Shown: positions 1-9,630 of the stretch, in pieces
Numbering within the stretch: position 1 is the stretch's first letter
Layout: each line of letters opens with the position of its first letter
Assembly (NCBI RefSeq): GCF_000472505.1
Contig: NZ_AWZR01000005.1
Location: 186,001 to 250,000 of the forward strand
Origin: Luteimonas sp. J29
GTDB lineage: Bacteria; Pseudomonadota; Gammaproteobacteria; Xanthomonadales; Xanthomonadaceae
Direction: 5' to 3'
DNA length: 64,000 nt
Translations under genes and position numbers: made by a program
Notes under the pieces: model-generated
Database searches by the model: none
What the model saw: the letters and a program-made list of their open reading frames with translations, nothing else
Told to the model about the DNA's origin: nothing

Positions 1-425
1 CGTTCGACGCGCTGGGCAGGCTGCCCCGGACCAGGTTGCTGCGCGTCTCCCGCCTGTACCGCACGCCGGCCTGGGGCCACACCGGCCAGCCGGACTTCCT
101 CAATGCCGCCGCGGTGCTCGACACCGCGCTGCCCGCGCGCGGGCTGCTCGACGGCCTGCTCGCGATCGAGCGCGGCTTCGGCCGCAAGCGCGATCCGGAC
201 GGGCTGCGCTGGGGGCCGCGCACGCTCGACCTCGACCTGCTGCTGTACGGCGAGGCGATCATCGACGAGCCGGGCCTGCAGGTCCCGCACCCGCACCTGC
301 ACGAACGCGCCTTCGCCCTGGTGCCGCTGGCGGAAATCGCGCCCGACGCCCGCATCCCCGGCCACGGCGACGTGGCCGGCGTCCTGTCCCGGTTGGATGC
401 CGCCGGCATCCAGGCGCTACCCTAG
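1..425 (+). CDS. folK: 2-amino-4-hydroxy-6-hydroxymethyldihydropteridine pyrophosphokinase (partial, 5' end outside window)
   Basis: HPPK transfers pyrophosphate from ATP to 6-hydroxymethyl-dihydropterin in cytosolic folate synthesis. The first full codon in the window is at 3; the N-terminus is missing. The visible part holds the family signature [13 protein letters not shown] (the two Asp residues bind Mg-ATP), preceded by [12 protein letters not shown] and followed by the conserved [21 protein letters not shown] segment. The gene ends 4 bp before the panB ATG, so folK, panB and panC probably form one transcription unit, as in other Xanthomonadaceae. Identification is secure from the signature. 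Confidence 0.95.
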   Translation, partial: FDALGRLPRTRLLRVSRLYRTPAWGHTGQPDFLNAAAVLDTALPARGLLDGLLAIERGFGRKRDPDGLRWGPRTLDLDLLLYGEAIIDEPGLQVPHPHLHERAFALVPLAEIAPDARIPGHGDVAGVLSRLDAAGIQALP

Positions 426-429
426 CGCC

Positions 430-1248
430 ATGAACGCACCCGCCCCCGAGAAGCCGATCACCGTCCCGCAACTGGCCGAGGCCAAGGCGGCCGGTCGCAG
501 GCTGGCGATGCTGACGGCCTACGATGCCGGCTTCGCGCGCGTGTTCGACGCCGCCGGCGTGGACATCGTGCTGGTCGGCGACTCGCTCGGCATGGTGGTC
601 CAGGGCCATGACTCGACCCTGCCGGTGAGCGTGGACGACATGGTCTACCACGTCGCCGCGGTGTCGCGCGGCCTGCGCCGCGCGCTGCTGCTGGCCGACC
701 TGCCGTTCCAGGCCGACGCGACCCCGGAGCGCGCGCTCGACGCGTCCACGCGCCTGCTGCAGGCCGGCGCGGGCATGGTCAAGCTCGAGGGCGCAGGTCC
801 GCACAAGCTGGCCGCGATCCGGTTCCTGTGCGCGCGCGAGATCCCGGTCTGCGCGCACCTGGGCCTGACCCCGCAGTCGGTGCTGCGCTTCGGCGGCTAC
901 AAGGTGCAGGGGCGCGAGGCGGCGGCGGCGGAGCAGCTGCGTGCCGACGCGCTCGCGGTGGCGGAGGCCGGCGCGGCGATGCTGGTGCTCGAATGCGTGC
1001 CCTCGGCGCTGGCCGCGGAGATCACCCGCGCCTCGCCCATCCCGACCATCGGCATCGGCGCCGGCCCGCACTGCGACGGCCAGGTGCTGGTGCTGCACGA
1101 CATGCTCGGCCTCGACAGCGGCCACCGGCGGCCGAAGTTCGTGAAGGACTTCCTCGCCGGGGGCGGATCGGTCGCCGGCGCCGCGCGCGCCTACGTCCAG
1201 GCCGTGCGCGACGGCAGTTTCCCCGGGCCCGAACACGCCTACGACTAG
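430..1248 (+). CDS. panB: 3-methyl-2-oxobutanoate hydroxymethyltransferase
   Basis: PanB (ketopantoate hydroxymethyltransferase) uses 5,10-methylene-THF to make ketopantoate from alpha-ketoisovalerate, the first committed step of pantothenate synthesis. The protein has 272 aa, a normal length. Near the N-terminus it carries [19 protein letters not shown] followed by [19 protein letters not shown], the metal- and substrate-binding region of the family. The ATG at 430 was chosen because conserved sequence begins soon after it; the frame is open upstream but there overlaps folK. It lies between folK and panC with very short gaps, which suggests co-transcription. Confidence 0.97.
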   Translation: MNAPAPEKPITVPQLAEAKAAGRRLAMLTAYDAGFARVFDAAGVDIVLVGDSLGMVVQGHDSTLPVSVDDMVYHVAAVSRGLRRALLLADLPFQADATPERALDASTRLLQAGAGMVKLEGAGPHKLAAIRFLCAREIPVCAHLGLTPQSVLRFGGYKVQGREAAAAEQLRADALAVAEAGAAMLVLECVPSALAAEITRASPIPTIGIGAGPHCDGQVLVLHDMLGLDSGHRRPKFVKDFLAGGGSVAGAARAYVQAVRDGSFPGPEHAYD

Positions 1249-1258
1249 CGCCCGACCC

Positions 1259-2113
1259 ATGATCGAGATCACCGGCGAGATCGACCGCCTGCGCGCGCGC
1301 GTCCGGGAATGGAAGCGCGAGGGCCTGCGCGTGGGCTTCGTGCCCACGATGGGCAACCTGCACGCGGGGCATTTCTCGCTGGTCCGGCTGGCGCGCGCGC
1401 ATGCCGACCGGGTGGTCGCCAGCGTGTTCGTCAACCCGACCCAGTTCGGCCCGAACGAGGACCTCGAGCGCTATCCGCGCACCCCGGAGCGCGATGCCGA
1501 GGGGCTCGACGCCGCCGGCTGCGACCTGCTGTGGATGCCGTCGGTCGAGACCATGTACCCCTATGGCGCCGGCCAGGAGGTGCGCATCCGGGTGCCCGGC
1601 GTCACCGACGTGCTCGAGGGCGCGCACCGCCCGGGGCACTTCGACGGCGTCGCCACCGTGGTCGCGCGCCTGTTCAACCAGGTGCAGCCGGATGTGGCCG
1701 CGTTCGGGCGCAAGGACTACCAGCAGCTGGCGGTGATCCGCTACCTGGTGCGCGACCTGGCGTTCCCGGTCGAACTGCTGGCGGGCGAGACGGTGCGCGA
1801 GGTCGACGGCCTGGCGATGAGCTCGCGCAACCAGTATCTCGACGAACGCGAACGCGCGCTTGCGCCACGCCTGCACCGGGTCCTGACGTCGATGCGCGAG
1901 GCGATGCGCGCGGGCACGGCGCCGGCCGACGTCGAAGCACGGGCACGGGCCGCGCTGGTCGGGGATGGATTCGAGGTCGACTACGCGGTGGTGCGCCGGC
2001 CCGACCTGACGGACGTCGGCGCCACGGTCGAACCCGGCACGTACGTGGCCCTGGTCGCGGCGCGGCTGGGCCGCACCCGGCTGATCGACAACCTCGAGTT
2101 CGAGCTGGGCTGA
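1259..2113 (+). CDS. panC: pantoate--beta-alanine ligase
   Basis: PanC joins pantoate and beta-alanine with ATP to form pantothenate. The product has 284 aa. Visible motifs are [15 protein letters not shown] (the HxGH nucleotide-binding element), [42 protein letters not shown] and the KMSKS-like MSSRNQYL. It follows panB by 10 bp. In related genomes panD (aspartate decarboxylase, the source of beta-alanine) usually follows panC; here pgi follows after about 130 bp and no panD is visible in the window. Confidence 0.97.
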   Translation: MIEITGEIDRLRARVREWKREGLRVGFVPTMGNLHAGHFSLVRLARAHADRVVASVFVNPTQFGPNEDLERYPRTPERDAEGLDAAGCDLLWMPSVETMYPYGAGQEVRIRVPGVTDVLEGAHRPGHFDGVATVVARLFNQVQPDVAAFGRKDYQQLAVIRYLVRDLAFPVELLAGETVREVDGLAMSSRNQYLDERERALAPRLHRVLTSMREAMRAGTAPADVEARARAALVGDGFEVDYAVVRRPDLTDVGATVEPGTYVALVAARLGRTRLIDNLEFELG

Positions 2114-2143
2114 GCGGCCGCTGCGGGCGGCCGCGTTCGCTCC

Positions 2144-2167
2144 TATACTTGCCCGCTGTTCGCGGGC
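2144..2167 (+). promoter_or_regulatory. candidate pgi promoter with hairpin at the transcript 5' end
   Basis: A TATACT -10 element lies at 2144-2149 with no recognisable -35. It is followed at once by an inverted repeat, GCCCGC-TGTTC-GCGGGC (2151-2167), which would form a stem-loop at the very 5' end of a roughly 90-nt pgi leader. This is seen in the sequence only; function is inferred. Confidence 0.45.
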
Positions 2168-2246
2168 GCGGTCGTTGGCGCCCGTTTCGGCGGCAACGGT
2201 TTCGCCGTGCCGCGACTCCTCCCACCCAGGCAGCAGGCAGACGACC

Positions 2247-3749
2247 ATGTCGGATTTCGCGATCCTCCGTTCCCACGCCCGGCGACTCGAATCCAGCCCG
2301 ATCGCGCGCCTGCTGGAGGAGGATCCGGGTCGCGCACGATCGCTGGCGATGCGGGTGGGGCCGCTGTACGCCAGCTTCGCCCGCCAGCGCTACGACGCGC
2401 CCGCGCTCGATGCGCTGCATGCGCTGGCCCAGGCGCGCGATTTCCCGGGGGCCATGCGCCGCCTGCTCGACGGCGAACAGGTCAATCCCACCGAAGGGCG
2501 CGCGGCGCTGCACAGCGCGCTGCGCGGCGACGGTTCGCAGGCGCCGTATGCCCGCGAGTGCAGCGCCCAGGCGCGCCAGGCGCGCGAGCGGATGGCGGAG
2601 CTGGTGCGGCAGGTCGTCGACAGCGGCGTGACCGACGTGGTCAGCGTCGGCATCGGCGGCTCCGACCTCGGCCCGCGCCTGGTGGTCGATGCGCTGGCCG
2701 AACCGGGCGCGACGCCGCGGGTGCATTTCCTGTCCAACGTCGACGGCAACGCCGCGCGCCGCGTGCTGGCCGGGCTGGATCCGGCGAAGACGGCGGCGAT
2801 CCTCATCTCCAAGACCTTCGGCACCCAGGAGACCCTGCTCAACGGCCGCATCGTGCGCGAGTGGCTGGGCGACGACGTCCGGGTGTACGGCGTGAGCGCC
2901 AATGTCGAGCGCGCGGCCGCGTTCGGCATCGCGCCGGAGCGGATCCTGCCGATGTGGGACTGGGTCGGCGGGCGTTATTCGCTGTGGTCGGCGGTGGGCT
3001 TCCCGATCGCGCTGGCGATCGGCATGGAGCGCTTCGGCGAGCTGCTGGCCGGCGCCGCCGAACTCGACGCGCATGCCGGCAGCGCCGCGCCGCGCGAGAA
3101 CCTCGCGGTCATGCACGCGCTCACCGCGCTGTGGAACCGCAACGCGCTCGGCCTGGCCACCCAGGCGGTGCTGCCCTACGACGAGCGGCTGAAGCTGCTG
3201 CCCAACTACCTGCAGCAGCTGGTGATGGAGAGCCTCGGCAAGTCGGTCCGGATCGACGGATCGGCGGTGGGCGAGGAGACGGTGCCGGTGTGGTGGGGCG
3301 GTCCGGGGACCGACACCCAGCACAGCTTCTTCCAGGCGCTGCACCAGGGCACGCAGGTGGTGCCGGCCGACTTCATCGGCGTGGTGCGCAGCGAGGACGG
3401 CTACGGCGAGAACCATCGCGCGCTGCTGGCCAACCTGCTGGCGCAGACCGAAGCCCTGGCCAACGGCCAGGACAACGCCGATCCGCACCGCGCCTACCCG
3501 GGCAACCGTCCGAGCACGCTGCTGCTGCTCGACGCGCTCACCCCGCATTCCCTGGGCATGCTGATCGCGCTCTACGAGCACAGCGTGTACCTGCAGTCGG
3601 TGGCCTGGGGCATCAATGCCTTCGACCAGTTCGGCGTCGAACTCGGCAAGCAGGTCGCCAACCGCCTGCTGCCGGCGCTGGAAGGCGAGGCCGAAGCGGA
3701 CGACCCGGTCACCCGCGCGCTGCTGGCGGAGATTTCCGCCCGCGCCTAG
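2247..3749 (+). CDS. pgi: glucose-6-phosphate isomerase
   Basis: Interconverts glucose-6-phosphate and fructose-6-phosphate. The protein has 500 aa, normal for the shorter bacterial PGI. Family landmarks are [17 protein letters not shown] (sugar-phosphate binding), [47 protein letters not shown] and the C-terminal segment [22 protein letters not shown] with the catalytic lysine. The ATG at 2247 is preferred over in-frame upstream starts because [15 protein letters not shown] matches a typical PGI N-terminus. A TATACT box lies about 100 bp upstream. Confidence 0.97.
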   Translation: MSDFAILRSHARRLESSPIARLLEEDPGRARSLAMRVGPLYASFARQRYDAPALDALHALAQARDFPGAMRRLLDGEQVNPTEGRAALHSALRGDGSQAPYARECSAQARQARERMAELVRQVVDSGVTDVVSVGIGGSDLGPRLVVDALAEPGATPRVHFLSNVDGNAARRVLAGLDPAKTAAILISKTFGTQETLLNGRIVREWLGDDVRVYGVSANVERAAAFGIAPERILPMWDWVGGRYSLWSAVGFPIALAIGMERFGELLAGAAELDAHAGSAAPRENLAVMHALTALWNRNALGLATQAVLPYDERLKLLPNYLQQLVMESLGKSVRIDGSAVGEETVPVWWGGPGTDTQHSFFQALHQGTQVVPADFIGVVRSEDGYGENHRALLANLLAQTEALANGQDNADPHRAYPGNRPSTLLLLDALTPHSLGMLIALYEHSVYLQSVAWGINAFDQFGVELGKQVANRLLPALEGEAEADDPVTRALLAEISARA

Positions 3750-3838
3750 GGGCGCCGGATGGGCGCGGTCCCTGTCACGTGGCTGCAGCGCCTGCGAATG
3801 CTGTTTCCTGCCGGCGGGCGGCGCGCCCCGAGGATCCC

Positions 3839-4564
3839 ATGATGCCTTCTTGCCGGATTGCGCTTCTCGCCATGCTGCTGGTGTCCTGCAGCACAGCCAC
3901 TGCCACAGCCACGGCCCCGGATGCATCGCAGCCGGAGGCCGAGGTGTATGTGGAATTCCTGTGGCAGAAGACGCCGGAAGGCGCCATCGCCAGGCAGATC
4001 GCCCACTCCTTCGCCCTGGACGGTCGATTCGACCACCAGGTCTGCGTGGCCATCCTGGAAGAGGGCATCGATGTCCAGGGCATGACGCTGCAGGCGGTGG
4101 ATCAGTCCGGCGCGGTCGTGGCCGGCCGGGCCCATCGTGATTTCGACGGTCGCAAGAAGTGCGTTCCGGCCGATCTGCCGGCTGCCGCGGTGCCCGGGCA
4201 ATGGACGTTCAAGGTCTATCTCGATGGCATCGATCTCGCGGTGGGCGAGCGCATGATCGATGTGTTTCCGACCGTGGATGCACTCGTTTCCCGGGCTCCC
4301 GCGGACGTGCCGTACGTGCTTGGCCGCCCGAACTACGATTCCTCCATTCCGCCCGGGGACTTCCACGGTGAAGTGTCTTGGATCATGCACGTCACCAGGT
4401 CGGGATCGGTCAGCCGGGTGGAGATCGAGACCGCGGAAGGCGTCGGCGCGAAGATGCGGGACCGGGCGCTGGCGGCAGGATTCCTGACCCTGTTTCCACC
4501 CGATCCGGCTCGCGCGGAGAACGCGACGTTCCGGCGGCAGGTGTCGTTTCGCAACAGCGAGTAG
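3839..4564 (+). CDS. predicted lipoprotein with possible TonB-C-like end, function unknown
   Basis: The protein has 241 aa. The N-terminus MMPSCRIALLAMLLVSCSTA is a lipoprotein signal peptide with an LVSC lipobox, followed by a short Thr/Ala spacer, so it is probably anchored in the outer membrane. The middle (about residues 37-150) is an unrecognised beta-rich region. The last 70 residues (GEVSWIMHVTRSGSVSRVEI onward) resemble the closing part of a TonB C-terminal/energy-transducer fold, with a G-x-V-x2-V-x-I strand and then a helix ending in an Ala/Phe-Pro pattern. That resemblance is weak. Two ATGs in tandem (3839 and 3842) could start it. It stands alone between pgi and a REP-like repeat. 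Confidence 0.75.
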   Translation: MMPSCRIALLAMLLVSCSTATATATAPDASQPEAEVYVEFLWQKTPEGAIARQIAHSFALDGRFDHQVCVAILEEGIDVQGMTLQAVDQSGAVVAGRAHRDFDGRKKCVPADLPAAAVPGQWTFKVYLDGIDLAVGERMIDVFPTVDALVSRAPADVPYVLGRPNYDSSIPPGDFHGEVSWIMHVTRSGSVSRVEIETAEGVGAKMRDRALAAGFLTLFPPDPARAENATFRRQVSFRNSE

Positions 4565-4623
4565 CACGGCGCCTGCCCGCCCGGGGGCGGCAGGACCGGT
4601 CCGGCGCGATCTGCGCAGCCACC

Positions 4624-4703
4624 GTAGGAGCGGCTTGAGCCGCGATCGCCGAATCGGGCGTCGACGAACCGGATGCATCCATCGCGGCTGAAGCCGCTCC
4701 TAC
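4624..4703. repeat. REP/BIME-like inverted palindrome pair
   Basis: Two 23-nt units in inverted orientation: GTAGGAGCGGCTTGAGCCGC + GAT at 4624-4646 and its reverse complement with one mismatch at 4681-4703, separated by 34 bp. Each unit is itself an imperfect palindrome (GCGGCTTNAGCCGC). GTAGGAGCGGCTT-type units are a known family of repetitive extragenic palindromes in Xanthomonads and pseudomonads, often moved by REP-associated tyrosine transposases (RAYT). The pair sits between converging genes, where it may also end transcription. I saw no second copy in the window. Confidence 0.8.
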
Positions 4704-4723
4704 AGGCGGTTTTCGGTGACGAT

Positions 4724-5800
<1,077 letters not shown>

Positions 5801-5806
5801 GCGCGA

Positions 5807-5812
5807 AGTATA
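5807..5812 (-). promoter_or_regulatory. -10 box of queG (leaderless type)
   Basis: On the minus strand TATACT is followed by 6 nt (TCGCGC) and then the queG GTG. The usual distance to a start site of 6-7 nt places transcription initiation on the start codon itself. It overlaps the -10 box of nnrD on the other strand. Confidence 0.6.
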
Positions 5813-5816
5813 GAAT
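5809..5816 (+). promoter_or_regulatory. -10 box of nnrD (leaderless type)
   Basis: TATAGAAT contains two possible hexamers, TATAGA and TAGAAT. The latter ends 8 nt before the nnrD ATG at 5825, so the mRNA would have no leader or one of 1-2 nt. There is no Shine-Dalgarno sequence. It shares bases with the divergent queG box. Confidence 0.6.
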
Positions 5817-5824
5817 CCGGGCCA

Positions 5825-7321
5825 ATGGACACCCCCGCCGGCCCGCGAGGCACCCCGCTGTACGACGCAGCCGCGTTGCGTGCGCTGGAGTCGGAGATGG
5901 CCTCGCGCCTGGGCGACGGATTCGGGCTCATGGCGCGCGCGGGCCAGGCGGCCTGGTGCGAACTGCTCGCGCACTGGCCCGGGCTGCAGCGCATCGTGGT
6001 GGTGTGCGGACCCGGGAACAACGGCGGCGATGGCTATGAACTGTGCCGGCACGCGCACGAATCCGGACGCGATGCGCGCGTGCTTCGGCTCGAGTCCCAC
6101 GCGCCGCGGACCGACCTTGCCCGGCGCGCCAGCGAGGCGTTCCGCGAGGCCGGCGGGCGCGTCGCCACCCCGGGCAGCGGCTTCGCAGGCGCGCAGCTGG
6201 TGGTCGATGCGCTGTTCGGAATCGGGCTGTCGCGGGCGCCCGACGCCGACACCGCCGCGCTCATCGAGGCCATCAACGGCTCCGGCCTTCCGGTGTTTTC
6301 GCTCGACGTGCCCAGCGGACTGGACGCCGACCGCGGCAGCGCGCCCGGCGCCGTGGTGCGCGCCACCCACACCCTGCAGCTGCTGGGGCCGCACACGGGG
6401 CTGTATACCGGCGACGCCCTGGACTGCACCGGCACGCTTTCGCTGTCCACGCTCGGCGCGGACGATGCGCTGGCGCGCGCGCCGGCCGCGGCCTGGCGAC
6501 TGGGGCGCGAAGCCCTCGACGGCTGGCTGTCGCCCCGGCGGCGCAACGCGCACAAGGGCGACAGCGGCCACGTGCTGTGCGTAGGCGGCGACACCGGACA
6601 CGGCGGCGCGGTGATGCTCGCCGCGGACGCGGCCCTGCGCTGTGGCGCCGGCCTGGCAAGCGTCGCCACGCGTTCGGCCCACGTGCCCGGCCTGCTCGCG
6701 CGCAGGCCCGAAGCGATGGCCCGTGGCGTGGACGGCGCCGCGGCGCTGGCGCCGCTGCTCGCGCGCGCCGACGTCGTGGCACTGGGCCCGGGCCTGGGCC
6801 AGGGAAGCTGGGGCAGGGCGCTGTACGGCGCGGTCCTGGCCGCGGGACTGCCGCTGGTCCTGGACGCCGACGCCCTGAACCTGCTGGCCGCTGCCCCGCG
6901 CGAACTGGCCGCGGACACCATCCTCACGCCGCATCCGGGCGAGGCGGCGCGCCTGCTTGGCATGGAGACGACACAGGTCCAGGCCGACCGGTTCGCCGCC
7001 GCCGCTCGATTGGTCGAACGCTACGGATGCGTGGTGGTGCTGAAGGGGGCGGGCACCGTGGTGGCCGCGCCCGGCCAGTCGCCGCGCGTGGTGGCCGCGG
7101 GCAATCCCGGCATGGCGGTCGGCGGGATGGGCGACCTGCTCACCGGCTGTATCGCCGCCCTGCGCGCGCGGGGCATGCCCGCGTTCGAAGCGGCGAGCCT
7201 GGGCGCGTTGCTGCATGCGCTCGCCGGCGACGCCGCCGCGCGCGATGGCGAGACCGGGCTGTTGCCGTCCGACCTGCTGCCCTGGCTGCGCGCGCTCGCC
7301 AGCGGCAGGAGCGTCGGATGA
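5825..7321 (+). CDS. nnrD: bifunctional NAD(P)H-hydrate epimerase / ADP-dependent dehydratase
   Basis: Repairs damaged NAD(P)H: the N-terminal YjeF_N domain epimerises NAD(P)HX and the C-terminal carbohydrate-kinase-like domain dehydrates S-NAD(P)HX using ADP. The protein has 498 aa. N-domain motifs are VVCGPGNNGGDGYELCR, VVDALFGIGLSR and LDVPSGLDADRG. C-domain motifs are HKGDSGHVLCVGG, VVALGPGLGQ, LDADALNLLA, TILTPHPGEAARLLG and NPGMAVGGMGDLLTGCIAAL. Its TGA overlaps the tsaE ATG (ATGA), so the two are translationally coupled, a widespread pairing. The gene is often called nnr (E. coli yjeF). Confidence 0.96.
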   Translation: MDTPAGPRGTPLYDAAALRALESEMASRLGDGFGLMARAGQAAWCELLAHWPGLQRIVVVCGPGNNGGDGYELCRHAHESGRDARVLRLESHAPRTDLARRASEAFREAGGRVATPGSGFAGAQLVVDALFGIGLSRAPDADTAALIEAINGSGLPVFSLDVPSGLDADRGSAPGAVVRATHTLQLLGPHTGLYTGDALDCTGTLSLSTLGADDALARAPAAAWRLGREALDGWLSPRRRNAHKGDSGHVLCVGGDTGHGGAVMLAADAALRCGAGLASVATRSAHVPGLLARRPEAMARGVDGAAALAPLLARADVVALGPGLGQGSWGRALYGAVLAAGLPLVLDADALNLLAAAPRELAADTILTPHPGEAARLLGMETTQVQADRFAAAARLVERYGCVVVLKGAGTVVAAPGQSPRVVAAGNPGMAVGGMGDLLTGCIAALRARGMPAFEAASLGALLHALAGDAAARDGETGLLPSDLLPWLRALASGRSVG

Positions 7322-7794
7322 GTGGACTGCGGCTGGCCGACGAGGCCGCGACGAATGCCCTGGCAGGTGAACTCGCCCGGACCGCGCCGCCCGGCGCCGT
7401 GGTGTACCTGCATGGCAACCTCGGTGCCGGGAAGTCCACCCTGGCCCGGGCATGGCTGCGGGCGATCGGGGTCGAGGGCACGGTGCGCAGCCCGACCTAC
7501 ACCCTGGTCGAGCGCTACCCCCTGGCCGGGGGAGGGGAGGCCCTGCACCTCGACCTGTACCGGATTGGCGCCCCTGGCGAGCTCGAATTCCTGGGCCTGG
7601 ACGAAGCCGGGGCAGCCCTGTGGCTGGTGGAATGGCCGGAGCGCGGCACGGGCGCGCTTCCGCCCGCGGACCTGCATGTCCGGCTCGAACCCGACGGCGC
7701 CGGCCGGCGCGCCCGGCTGGAGCCGGGGACCCCGGCCGGGGCGGCATGGCTGGCGCGACTGCGGCCCGAGGGCCGACTTGCGCCCGACAGCTGA
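7318..7794 (+). CDS. tsaE: tRNA threonylcarbamoyladenosine biosynthesis ATPase TsaE
   Basis: TsaE is the P-loop ATPase that works with TsaB and TsaD to make t6A37 in ANN-decoding tRNAs. The protein has 158 aa, the usual length. It has the Walker A motif LHGNLGAGKSTLARA, the switch-like region VRSPTYTLVERY, LHLDLYRIG and LVEWPERG. The start is the ATG at 7318, which overlaps the nnrD stop by 4 nt. amiC and mutL follow after an 88-bp gap; the order nnrD-tsaE-amiC-mutL is common in gammaproteobacteria. Confidence 0.96.
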   Translation: MSGLRLADEAATNALAGELARTAPPGAVVYLHGNLGAGKSTLARAWLRAIGVEGTVRSPTYTLVERYPLAGGGEALHLDLYRIGAPGELEFLGLDEAGAALWLVEWPERGTGALPPADLHVRLEPDGAGRRARLEPGTPAGAAWLARLRPEGRLAPDS

Positions 7795-7829
7795 ACCGGA
7801 GCCATAGGAAACGACGGCAGGTTGCCGAT

Positions 7830-7858
7830 TTGAAAGGGAAACTGCGTTGCAAATATGG
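7830..7858 (+). promoter_or_regulatory. possible amiC promoter
   Basis: TTGAAA (7830-7835) is followed 17 bp later by ATATGG (7853-7858), in a locally AT-richer stretch between tsaE and amiC. The -10 match is weak, so this is a candidate only. Confidence 0.3.
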
Positions 7859-7882
7859 CCCATCAGTGATTGACTACGGCCC

Positions 7883-9445
7883 ATGCGCGCGCGGGGAGCC
7901 CACCTTCAACAGTTGCTTCTAGGCCTGGCCCTCCTCGCGGCCCTGGCCTGGAACCTTGCGCATGGCGCCGAAATCCGCGCCGTCCAGCTCGGGAGCGGTC
8001 CCACCGGCACCCGCGCCGAGATCCAGGTCGATGCCGAAGCCGAGTACCGCCTGATCCAGCTCCAGGACCCGGACCGGCTCGTGGTCGACCTGCCGGCGAG
8101 CCGCCTGGCCGGGGCCCTTGCCCTGCCGCCCGCGGCGGGCGTGGTGAAGAGCGTCCGCACCGGCCAGCCGGTGGCGGGGACCACCCGCATCGTGTTCGAC
8201 CTGGCCACGCCCGTGGTGGCGCTCAAGCCGCGCTTCGAGGCCGGTCCCGGCGGGACCCGCCTGGTCATCGAATGGCCGGGCGACGGCCATCCGGATCCCA
8301 TCGCCCAGCTGGCCGCCACGCCCCCGGCCGGACAGGCGCGTGCGGCCGGCGCCAATACGCAGTCCCCGGCTTCGTCTGCGGCGGCCTCCCCGGCCCCCGC
8401 TGTCGCCGACGCCCAGGGCGCGGGCGACGAGGCGGCTGCGGTCGACCAGGCCGCGGCTTCGGCGGAAGCCACCGCGCGCCTGCTCGCCGAACTGCGCGAG
8501 TCCGGCCAGCTGGGCTCCGCGCCCGCCACTGCGGAGGCGACCGCCGCGACCGCCCCGCAGCCGGGTGGATCGGCGCCGATCCCCGCCGCGACCCAGGTCG
8601 CCCGGCCTGCGCCCGAGGCAACAACCCCGGCCGCGACGGCGTCCGCCCAGGCCTCGACGCCGCCCGCCCCGGTGGCGCGCGCCGCGACTGGCGGCCGGCC
8701 GCTGGTGATCGCGATCGACGCCGGCCACGGCGGCCAGGACCCGGGCGCGATCGGTCCCAGCGGCACCCGCGAGAAGGACGTGACCCTCGCGATCGCGCGC
8801 GAACTGGCGCGCCAGGTCAACGCCACCCCCGGGCTGCGCGCGCACCTGGTGCGCGACCGCGACGTGTTCATCCCGCTCAACAACCGCGCCCGCATCGCCC
8901 GCCAGGCAGGCGCCGACATGTTCATCTCGATCCATGCCGACGCCGCCGAAAACCGCAATGCCAAGGGTTCGTCGGTGTACGTGCTCTCGCTGCGCGGCGC
9001 GTCGTCGCAACGTGCGCGCTGGCTGGCCGAGAAGGAGAACGCGGCCGACCTGATCGGCGGCGTGCGTGCCCCGTCCAACGACAGCGTGCTCGCCAACGTG
9101 CTGCTCGACCTCACCCAGAGCGGGCAGATGAAGGCGTCGGAGGACGCCGGCCAGCACGTGCTCGCCGGCCTCAAGCGCATCGGCAACAACCACAAGCCGC
9201 ACATCGAGCGCGCCAACTTCGCGGTGCTGCGCACCTCCGACATGCCGGCGATGCTGGTGGAAACCGCGTTCCTGTCGAATCCGGAAGAGGAAAGGCGGCT
9301 GACCGACCCGGGCTTCCAGCGCACCGTGGCGCGCGCGATCCTCGACGGGGTGGACACCTATTTCGCGAGCCAGCCGCCGCCCGGCACCCTGTATGCCGCG
9401 CGCGCCGCGGCCAACCGCGTGGCCAGCGTCGGCGGCAGTCCCTGA
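7883..9445 (+). CDS. amiC: N-acetylmuramoyl-L-alanine amidase (AmiC type)
   Basis: Periplasmic zinc amidase that cleaves the MurNAc-L-Ala bond when daughter cells separate. The protein has 520 aa. A signal peptide ([20 protein letters not shown]) ends near residue 29. An AMIN domain follows (about 30-130, with [19 protein letters not shown]), then an Ala/Pro-rich low-complexity linker (about 150-270) and the Amidase_3 domain. Zinc and catalytic residues are visible in [40 protein letters not shown] and [15 protein letters not shown]. The AMIN domain directs such enzymes to the septum and NlpD/EnvC-type activators control them; both points are family knowledge. Confidence 0.94.
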   Translation: MRARGAHLQQLLLGLALLAALAWNLAHGAEIRAVQLGSGPTGTRAEIQVDAEAEYRLIQLQDPDRLVVDLPASRLAGALALPPAAGVVKSVRTGQPVAGTTRIVFDLATPVVALKPRFEAGPGGTRLVIEWPGDGHPDPIAQLAATPPAGQARAAGANTQSPASSAAASPAPAVADAQGAGDEAAAVDQAAASAEATARLLAELRESGQLGSAPATAEATAATAPQPGGSAPIPAATQVARPAPEATTPAATASAQASTPPAPVARAATGGRPLVIAIDAGHGGQDPGAIGPSGTREKDVTLAIARELARQVNATPGLRAHLVRDRDVFIPLNNRARIARQAGADMFISIHADAAENRNAKGSSVYVLSLRGASSQRARWLAEKENAADLIGGVRAPSNDSVLANVLLDLTQSGQMKASEDAGQHVLAGLKRIGNNHKPHIERANFAVLRTSDMPAMLVETAFLSNPEEERRLTDPGFQRTVARAILDGVDTYFASQPPPGTLYAARAAANRVASVGGSP

Positions 9446-9618
9446 CGCGGGACGCCGGCCGCCTCGCGGGCGAGGCATGGGCCGCCGTCGGCACACGTCC
9501 CCGCGATCCCTGCAACCTGGGCGCCCTGCAGCGACGGTTCCGCCTCGCGTCCTCGCCGACATGTGACGTCCCGGCCGGATCGCGCCCGACGCGCGCCGGC
9601 GCATCGCCGCGCGCCCGG

Positions 9619-9624
9619 TATCAT
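9619..9624 (+). promoter_or_regulatory. candidate -10 box directly before mutL
   Basis: TATCAT ends 6 nt before the mutL ATG at 9631. No -35 is clear. The spacing matches the near-leaderless arrangement of queG and nnrD. A GCAGGG stretch lies between box and start, but it is too close to the ATG to serve as a normal ribosome binding site. Confidence 0.45.
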
Positions 9625-9630
9625 GCAGGG

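Noticed and set aside
5801-7852. Upstream extension of the queG frame through nnrD and tsaE on the minus strand
   Set aside because: Antisense to conserved genes and of low-complexity composition. The QueG domain starts at the GTG at 5800.
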